Below, piece by piece: positions 1 to 3,759 of a DNA stretch of 5,704 nt (within the stretch, counting starts at the first letter, position 1; each line of letters begins with the position of its first letter). The DNA comes from JAWOJB01 sp046484325 (GTDB lineage Bacteria; Actinomycetota; Acidimicrobiia; Spongiisociales; ZC4RG35). The notes under the pieces are model-generated. The model saw only the letters and a program-made list of their open reading frames with translations, was not told where the DNA came from and did no database searches. Made by a program: the position numbers and the translations under genes. Location: contig JAWOJB010000008.1 in the NCBI GenBank assembly GCA_046484325.1, forward strand, positions 1 to 5,704, read 5' to 3'.

Positions 1-395
1 CCATGGAGGGGCTGAGACGGGCGCAGGTGGCCGAGCTCCTGGCCGGTCCCCTCGACACCCGGCTTCCCGTGGTCGTGGCCGGCGACATCAACTCGGCGGC
101 TCCCGAGGGACCCGCCTACCGGCTGCTGCTCGACGGCGGTCTGTGGGATCCGTGGACGGTGCTCCGCCCGGGAGAGCCCGGCTATACCTGCTGTCACGAC
201 GCCGACCTCCGCAACGAGGAGCCCGACCTGCGAACCCGGATCGACGTGGTGCTGGCGAGCCGCGGGTTCCGGGCGATGTCCGTCGAGGTGGTCGGGGACG
301 AGCCGGGCGATCGCATCGAGGGCCTGTGGCCGTCGGATCACGCCGGGGTCGTGACCACCCTGATCCTCGATCCGCCCCGGGCCGGGTCCCGCTAG
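1..395 (+). CDS. Endonuclease/exonuclease/phosphatase (EEP) family protein, C-terminal part; 5' end outside window
   Basis: This is the C-terminal 130 or so residues of an EEP-fold metal-dependent phosphoesterase; the reading frame is open through the window edge, so the start lies upstream. The family cuts phosphodiester or phosphomonoester bonds in nucleic acids, lipids or other substrates, and the substrate here cannot be told. Counting from the Met at base 3, PVVVAGDIN (22-30) carries the GDxN metal/catalytic motif, RIDVVL (79-84) is the conserved penultimate strand, and SDHAGVV (111-117) holds the catalytic Asp-His pair near the C-terminus. The internal Met at base 3 is unlikely to be the true start, because the family needs an N-terminal half with the N and E motifs. 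The gene ends in TAG at 393-395. A near-identical but internally deleted copy of this end lies at 2108-2265. Family assignment is firm; specific function is unknown. Confidence 0.85.
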   Translation, partial: MEGLRRAQVAELLAGPLDTRLPVVVAGDINSAAPEGPAYRLLLDGGLWDPWTVLRPGEPGYTCCHDADLRNEEPDLRTRIDVVLASRGFRAMSVEVVGDEPGDRIEGLWPSDHAGVVTTLILDPPRAGSR

Positions 396-399
396 CAGC
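1..399 (+). repeat. Direct repeat, left copy: EEP gene 3' end (complete form)
   Basis: Bases 1-133 match 2108-2240, with mismatches only at 107 (g versus c at 2214) and 123 (c versus t at 2230). Bases 371-399 match 2241-2269 exactly. The 237 bases 134-370 are absent from the right copy. The repeat reaches the window edge here and probably extends upstream: in the right copy the frame before the Met reads PAFDPFS, which suits an EEP protein at this point. Both copies have the same orientation and bracket the sigma-factor module. Confidence 0.95.
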
Positions 400-409
400 T
401 CGGTCCGCC

Positions 410-440
410 TGGCCTCCCTTCATTGGGCAGACACGAGGGC
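410..440 (+). repeat. Short dispersed or duplicated intergenic repeat, left copy
   Basis: This 31-base stretch just after the EEP stop resembles 3654-3685 upstream of mgtE. Within the 22-base core (419-440 versus 3664-3685) 20 bases agree, the two differences being transitions at 426 and 432. Outside the core there is one substitution and a one-base gap. A further short match (agtggcc, 452-458 versus 3686-3692) follows after an 11-base insertion here. The inverted-repeat partner present in the right copy is not preserved here. The nature of the repeat is unknown. Confidence 0.6.
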
Positions 441-504
441 CGCTCCCCGTGAGTGGCCACCTCGCTCCTTCGATCGACATGCCGGCTCACATCCAGGGGG
501 AGTG

Positions 505-606
505 ATGAGGCGAATCCGGGCCGGCCGCACCCGGGAACGCCTTGCAACCCCCGTTGCTCACTTGACGTATGCCCGGATGCCCACGGACGTCAGAGAAATT
601 CTCTGA
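505..606 (+). CDS. Possible small ORF (33 aa), doubtful
   Basis: An ATG at 505 is preceded by a purine run (AGGGGG, 495-500) with a 4-base spacer, which is an acceptable ribosome binding site. The frame runs 33 codons to a TGA at 604-606. The predicted peptide begins MRRIRAGRTRERL, is arginine-rich, has no membrane segment and resembles nothing I recognise. Its stop codon falls inside the right arm of the palindrome at 586-610, so a ribosome translating it would run through the left arm. That is the geometry of a leader peptide ahead of the sigma-factor gene, but it could equally be chance in GC-rich intergenic DNA. There is no independent support for translation. Confidence 0.15.
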   Translation: MRRIRAGRTRERLATPVAHLTYARMPTDVREIL

Positions 607-629
607 CGTCTCGATCGAGTCCGGGCATA
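568..629. promoter_or_regulatory. Nested palindrome / stem-loop upstream of the sigma-factor gene
   Basis: The core is a perfect palindrome: GACGTCAGAGAA (586-597), one central A (598), and its exact reverse complement TTCTCTGACGTC (599-610). Around it is a second perfect inverted repeat, TATGCCCGGA (568-577) and TCCGGGCATA (620-629), separated from the core by 8 and 9 unpaired bases. As RNA this gives an 11-bp stem with an AAU loop sitting on a 10-bp outer stem. It lies 40 bases before the sigma-factor ATG. No T-run follows, so a standard intrinsic terminator is unlikely. Possible roles are an operator for a dimeric regulator, a 5' UTR control structure, or a structured element boundary. The structure is certain; the function is not known. 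Confidence 0.7.
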
Positions 630-669
630 TCCACGATGTGAAGCCCATGCGATGTGCGAGGGTTCGACG

Positions 670-1236
670 ATGACAGCCGGCGATGCTCGCTTTGTCGAGC
701 TATACGAGAGGTTTCACCGGCACGTCTACGCCTATTGCCGTCGTCGCACACACGCCGACATGGTCGAGGACGCAGTGGCCGACATCTTCCTCACGGTTTG
801 GCACAGGATCGATCAAGTTCCCGAAGGTGATGAGAGTCTCCCATGGCTCTATGGCGTCGCCTTTCGGGTCCTCAGCCACCAATGGCGGGGTGTGACACGG
901 CGACGACGATTGAGCGACAAGCTCGCATCGATAGGCGCAGAATCAGTGATGGCTCCGGAGGAATACATCGTCATGGGCGCCGAGTCGCAGATGGTCCATG
1001 AGGCACTAGGCAGACTCAAGCCCACCGATCAGGAGATTCTTCGACTCACCGCATGGGAGGAGTTGGCGCTGAGAGACGTGGCTTTCGCTCTCGGCATAAG
1101 TGTCGGGGCGGTGCGCCAACGCCTACACAAGGCGCGGAAGAATCTGACACGTGAGTTCAACCAAGTGGAGAAGAAGTCAAGTGCATCCCCCGCTGCTCGG
1201 AAAGAAGGTGCATGGTGGCAACAGAAGAACGTGTAA
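670..1236 (+). CDS. ECF-type RNA polymerase sigma factor (sigma-70 family)
   Basis: The 188-residue protein has the two-domain layout of extracytoplasmic-function sigma factors and should direct RNA polymerase to a small regulon. Region 2 spans about residues 8-78 (FVELYERFHRHVYAYC, the acidic EDAVADIFLTVW helix, then LPWLYGVAFRVLSHQWR), for core binding and -10 recognition. A short linker follows. Region 4 spans about 108-160 (LGRLKPTDQEILRLTAWEEL, then LRDVAFALGISVGAVRQRLHKARKNL), a helix-turn-helix for -35 recognition. There is no region 3 and no fused SnoaL domain; the polar tail 166-188 has no recognised fold. ATG 670 is preferred over the in-frame ATG 652, because GAGGG at 658-662 lies 7 bases before it and nothing suitable precedes 652. 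The 3' end overlaps the next gene by 25 bases, implying co-translation. Sampled GC is about 58%, well below the flanking genes. The subgroup cannot be fixed by eye. Confidence 0.9.
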   Translation: MTAGDARFVELYERFHRHVYAYCRRRTHADMVEDAVADIFLTVWHRIDQVPEGDESLPWLYGVAFRVLSHQWRGVTRRRRLSDKLASIGAESVMAPEEYIVMGAESQMVHEALGRLKPTDQEILRLTAWEELALRDVAFALGISVGAVRQRLHKARKNLTREFNQVEKKSSASPAARKEGAWWQQKNV

Positions 1237-2045
1237 TGGCCCTGCTCGTCGAAGCCAACCCGGTTCCCGACCTTGACGCGCTCGATGCGGTCGGCGTCGG
1301 CGCCACCCGGTACCTCGCAATCCTCGAGCAAGGGAGCAGCGAGATGGCGAAGACGGAAGAGAAGACGGAGCAGCCAGACAGGGGTCGTCGTCGGCCCCTG
1401 GCCGGGATGGCACTGGCGGCTGCGGCGGTCGTCGTGCTGGGAACGGTGACATGGTTGGGTCTGGAAGCAAACGAGACAGACTCTGTATCGGCCGGGGTGG
1501 CCGTGTCGGAGGAATTCGCCAAGGCCGTCAGCTCCGGTGAGACGGACCTCTCGAGGTACGTCACAGATGACGCCACCTTCGGGCCCATGGTGGTTCCGAT
1601 CGACGACGACCTGGCTGAGTTCTGGGCGGGATTGGAGACATCGATCACACTGAGCGATTGTGAGCAGACCGCTCAGGTGGTGAGGTGCGACTACGAGTCG
1701 ACCGATCGAATTCGCCAGGTCCAGGGAAGACCTGAATATGGGACCCTGACCTTTCTGATCGAGGGGTCCCGCATTGGGGCAATCTCCCGGGACTGGGATG
1801 ACGTGGCGTCCCGATGGCTGAGAGCCGGGGACCCGGTCATTCACTATCTGGAGTGGCTGAACGAGACCCATCCCGGTTGGGATGACGAGCTCGACTGGGT
1901 TGGTGAGCCCCTTCCCATCGGCGGTGGCTACGCACCCCTGGCCCATGACGATCCGATTCGGAACGCTCGCTACGCCGAGGCTCTTTCCCGCTACCTCGAT
2001 GAGTATGAGCAGCACTTGGCCACATCGGGCGGGCTGTCGGATTGA
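1212..2045 (+). CDS. Single-pass membrane protein with external NTF2/SnoaL-like domain; putative anti-sigma or sigma-partner protein
   Basis: This 277-residue protein has a short cytoplasmic N-terminus (about 1-60, with an ANPVPDLDAL motif at 15-24), a basic RGRRR stop (57-61), one hydrophobic helix (about 62-84) and an external domain (about 95-277). The positive-inside rule places the C-terminus outside. The external part shows an NTF2/SnoaL-like pattern: a helix EEFAKAVSSGE, strands around DCEQTAQVVRCDY and GTLTFLIEGSRIGAISRDWD, and a WLNETHP segment then a C-terminal helix. Cys150 and Cys159 could form a disulfide. Overlap with the sigma-factor gene, a second in-frame ATG at 1236 (TAATG junction) and the membrane topology all suggest a regulator of that sigma factor. 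No zinc-binding anti-sigma motif (HxxxCxxC) is present and the cytoplasmic part is short, so anti-sigma activity is inferred. ATG 1212 is chosen to keep the EERV segment; 1236 is a real alternative. Confidence 0.7.
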   Translation: MVATEERVMALLVEANPVPDLDALDAVGVGATRYLAILEQGSSEMAKTEEKTEQPDRGRRRPLAGMALAAAAVVVLGTVTWLGLEANETDSVSAGVAVSEEFAKAVSSGETDLSRYVTDDATFGPMVVPIDDDLAEFWAGLETSITLSDCEQTAQVVRCDYESTDRIRQVQGRPEYGTLTFLIEGSRIGAISRDWDDVASRWLRAGDPVIHYLEWLNETHPGWDDELDWVGEPLPIGGGYAPLAHDDPIRNARYAEALSRYLDEYEQHLATSGGLSD

Positions 2046-2107
2046 GCTACGAGTTGTAGCGACGGAGGGGAACCCGGGGCCTGGCTAGCCGGCCTTCGAT
2101 CCGTTTT

Positions 2108-2265
2108 CCATGGAGGGGCTGAGACGGGCGCAGGTGGCCGAGCTCCTGGCCGGTCCCCTCGACACCCGGCTTCCCGTGGTCGTGGCCGGCGACATCAACT
2201 CGGCGGCTCCCGACGGACCCGCCTACCGGTTGCTGCTCGATCCGCCCCGGGCCGGGTCCCGCTAG
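2108..2265 (+). pseudogene. EEP-family gene remnant: second copy of the 3' end with an internal in-frame deletion
   Basis: From ATG 2110 to TAG 2263-2265 this reads 51 residues. The first 44 equal the C-terminal part of the EEP gene at 1-395 except Glu35 to Asp; the last seven (PPRAGSR) equal its final residues. The missing 79 codons contain the RIDVVL strand and the SDH catalytic motif, so no active enzyme can result. The deletion joins two CTCGA pentamers (129-133 and 366-370 in the left copy), the mark of microhomology-mediated loss. The frame is open back to a TAG at 2086-2088 and reads PAFDPFS just before the Met, plausible EEP sequence, so the remnant probably starts near 2089. No ribosome binding site stands before 2110. 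It is best read as a decaying duplicate, not a gene. Confidence 0.85.
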
Positions 2266-2269
2266 CAGC
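2108..2269 (+). repeat. Direct repeat, right copy: EEP gene 3' end (deleted form)
   Basis: This is the right-hand partner of the repeat at 1-399: 160 of 162 aligned bases agree once the 237-base deletion between 2240 and 2241 is allowed for. The match extends three to four bases past the stop codon. A weaker match with one gap may run about eight bases further. It marks the right edge of the inserted or duplicated segment that carries the sigma-factor module. Confidence 0.93.
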
Positions 2270-2278
2270 CGGACCCGG
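2252..2278. terminator. Possible hairpin terminator between the EEP remnant and mgtE
   Basis: CCGGGTCC (2252-2259) and its exact reverse complement GGACCCGG (2271-2278) form an 8-bp GC-rich stem with an 11-base loop that contains the remnant's stop codon. It lies between two convergent reading frames, ten bases beyond the mgtE stop. Neither strand has a T-run after the stem, so it is not a textbook intrinsic terminator. The left EEP copy lacks the right arm. Confidence 0.35.
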
Positions 2279-2287
2279 GCCGCCCGG

Positions 2288-3613
2288 TCAGATCACGAGG
2301 ATCGCCCGGGCGATCAGGAAGTAGATGACGAGCCCGGTGGCGTCGACCAGGGTGGTGACCAGGGGAGCCGAGATCACCGCCGGGTCGATGCCCGCCCGCT
2401 TGGCCAGGATGGGAAGCAGCGACCCGACCAGCGTCGCCCAGGCGGAGACCGTCAGCAGCGTGGCAGACACGACGATCGCCAGCCGGGGGTCGAAGAACAG
2501 CGCCACCGGGGCGAGGCCGATGAGGGCGAGGGCGGCACCGAGCAGGATGCCCACCCTCGCCTCCTGCCAGACCACCCGGGTGAGGTCGGTGGGGCTGACC
2601 TCACCGACCGCCATCGCCCGCACGATCACGGTGGAGGCCTGGGCCCCCGCATTGCCGCCGGTGTCGATGAGCAAGGGGATGAAGAGGGCGAGCGTGACCA
2701 CGGCGGCGAGGGTGTCCTCGAAGAACTGCAGGACGTTGACGGTCGCTGCCGCCGCCACGACGAGGGCGAGCAGCCAGGGGGCGCGAGAACCTGCTAGGCG
2801 CAGTACACCGATCGACAGGTAGGGGCGTCCGAGCGGTCGGGTGCCTCCCGCCCGGTGCAGGTCCTCGGTCTCCTCCTCCTCGAGCACCCGCATGGCATCG
2901 TCGACGGTGATCATGCCCACGATCCGCTCCTCGCCGTCGACGACGGGAAGGGCGAGCAGCCCGGCCTCGCCGATCAGCCTCGCCGCCGTCTCCTGATCGT
3001 CGAACACCGACACTTGGTGCAGCTCGGGCTCGAGCACCTCGGACACCCGCTGGGTGGGGGCAGCCCTGACGAGGTTGGCGAGACGCACCGAACCGACCAG
3101 GCGGCGCTCGTCGTCGGTGACCGGCAACATGGCGATCACCTCGGGCTCGGCGGGTGTTCGACGGATCCGGTTGATCGCCTCGGCCACCTCCAGCGAGGCC
3201 GGGAGGTGGACGAACTCGGGGTTCATCACCCTGCCCGCCGAGTCTTCGGGGTACCCGAGCAGGATCGACGTGTAGGCCCGTTCGGTGGTGCTCAGGCCGG
3301 CGAGCACGCGGGGGACGACCGAGGCCGGCAGCTCTTCGAAGAGCCGGGCCCGGTCGTCGGGGTCGAGATCCTCGAGCAGGCCGGCGACCCGCTCGTCGCG
3401 CAGCCCGTCGAGGATGTCCTGCTGATGGACGGGCTCGAGCGCTTCGAAGACCGCCAGCGCTCGATCCCTCGGCAGGAGCCGGAACAGGAGGGCCCTGGCC
3501 CGGATCTCCATCCGGGACAGCTCCGCGGCGACGTCGAGGGTGCCGGTCGCCTCCAGCCATGCCTGCAGCGACTCGAGCTCACCCGCCTCGATGAGCTTGG
3601 TGAGATCCGTCAC
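2288..3613 (-). CDS. mgtE: MgtE-type magnesium transporter
   Basis: This 441-residue protein is a full-length MgtE, a homodimeric Mg2+ channel of the cytoplasmic membrane (the family is usually about 450 residues). In order it has the helical MgtE N domain (about 1-125, with LDPDDRARLFEELP), a CBS pair (about 130-250, ending in GMITVDDAMRVL), the plug-helix linker with EEEETEDLHRAGG (245-257), and five membrane helices (about 279-440). Hallmarks are the PLLIDTGGNAGAQAS loop (313-327) and ISAPLVTTLVDATGLVIYF near the end, where Asp424 corresponds to the pore aspartate of the family. The acidic N and CBS domains close the pore when cytosolic Mg2+ is high, so gating is self-regulated. The start is GTG at 3613-3611, with GAGGAG at 3624-3619 five bases before it. 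It is divergent from the ABC genes and convergent with the EEP remnant. No M-box leader was recognisable upstream. Confidence 0.95.
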   Translation of the reverse strand: MTDLTKLIEAGELESLQAWLEATGTLDVAAELSRMEIRARALLFRLLPRDRALAVFEALEPVHQQDILDGLRDERVAGLLEDLDPDDRARLFEELPASVVPRVLAGLSTTERAYTSILLGYPEDSAGRVMNPEFVHLPASLEVAEAINRIRRTPAEPEVIAMLPVTDDERRLVGSVRLANLVRAAPTQRVSEVLEPELHQVSVFDDQETAARLIGEAGLLALPVVDGEERIVGMITVDDAMRVLEEEETEDLHRAGGTRPLGRPYLSIGVLRLAGSRAPWLLALVVAAAATVNVLQFFEDTLAAVVTLALFIPLLIDTGGNAGAQASTVIVRAMAVGEVSPTDLTRVVWQEARVGILLGAALALIGLAPVALFFDPRLAIVVSATLLTVSAWATLVGSLLPILAKRAGIDPAVISAPLVTTLVDATGLVIYFLIARAILVI

Positions 3614-3653
3614 GAGCTCTCCTCGCCCCGGCGCCGTTCGCCGACAGGCTACG

Positions 3654-3685
3654 TGGCCCTCCGTTCATTGAGCAGATACGAGGGC
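3654..3685 (+). repeat. Short dispersed or duplicated intergenic repeat, right copy
   Basis: This is the counterpart of 410-440, in the same orientation, 41 bases upstream of the mgtE start. Twenty of 22 core bases agree (3664-3685 versus 419-440). This copy overlaps the left arm of the inverted repeat at 3661-3713. In both places the repeat stands between a gene end or start and the next transcription unit, so it may be a family of extragenic elements in this genome. Confidence 0.6.
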
Positions 3686-3713
3686 AGTGGCCTCAGCGTT
3701 GCTCAATCAACGG
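3661..3713. promoter_or_regulatory. Inverted repeat in the mgtE/ABC divergent intergenic region
   Basis: CCGTTCATTGAGCA (3661-3674) pairs with TGCTCAATCAACGG (3700-3713), 13 of 14 positions complementary, with a 25-base spacer. It lies midway between two divergent genes (mgtE start at 3613, ABC gene start near 3760), where an operator controlling one or both would be placed. A hairpin acting in RNA, or a palindromic extragenic repeat, is also possible. No clear -35/-10 pair was found on either strand. The 146-base gap holds nothing else I can identify. Confidence 0.45.
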
Positions 3714-3759
3714 CGATTGGCAGCCCGGTCGATCTCGATTCTCCCTAGTGTCGGGAGGC

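Noticed and set aside
533..555. ECF-type promoter (GGGAAC at 533-538 with CGTT at 552-555) for autoregulation of the sigma factor
   Set aside because: The gap between the two elements is about 13-14 bases, clearly shorter than usual for this promoter type, so the match is not convincing.
562..567. TTGACG as a -35 box
   Set aside because: No TANNNT-like -10 sequence occurs 16-18 bases downstream, and it runs directly into the palindrome.
568..629. Integron attC site
   Set aside because: The nested arms recall attC, but the expected GTTRRRY/RYYYAAC core sites are absent and no integrase is nearby.
1029..2015. Minus-strand open frame of 328 codons across the sigma and membrane-protein genes
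   Set aside because: The plus strand encodes recognisable sigma region 4 and a coherent membrane protein; the antisense product has no recognisable family.
2046..2060. GCTAC-GAGTT-GTAGC hairpin right after the membrane-protein stop, as a terminator
   Set aside because: The stem is only 5 bp and no T-run follows; the later TTTT at 2104-2107 is too far away.
2855..3748. Plus-strand open frame of 297 codons opposite mgtE
   Set aside because: It is the complement of a complete MgtE protein and has the His/Gly/Asp-rich composition of an antisense frame.
3614..3759. M-box (magnesium riboswitch) leader of mgtE
   Set aside because: The space is short and no M-box-like conserved segments could be seen on the minus strand; a covariance-model search would be needed to be certain.
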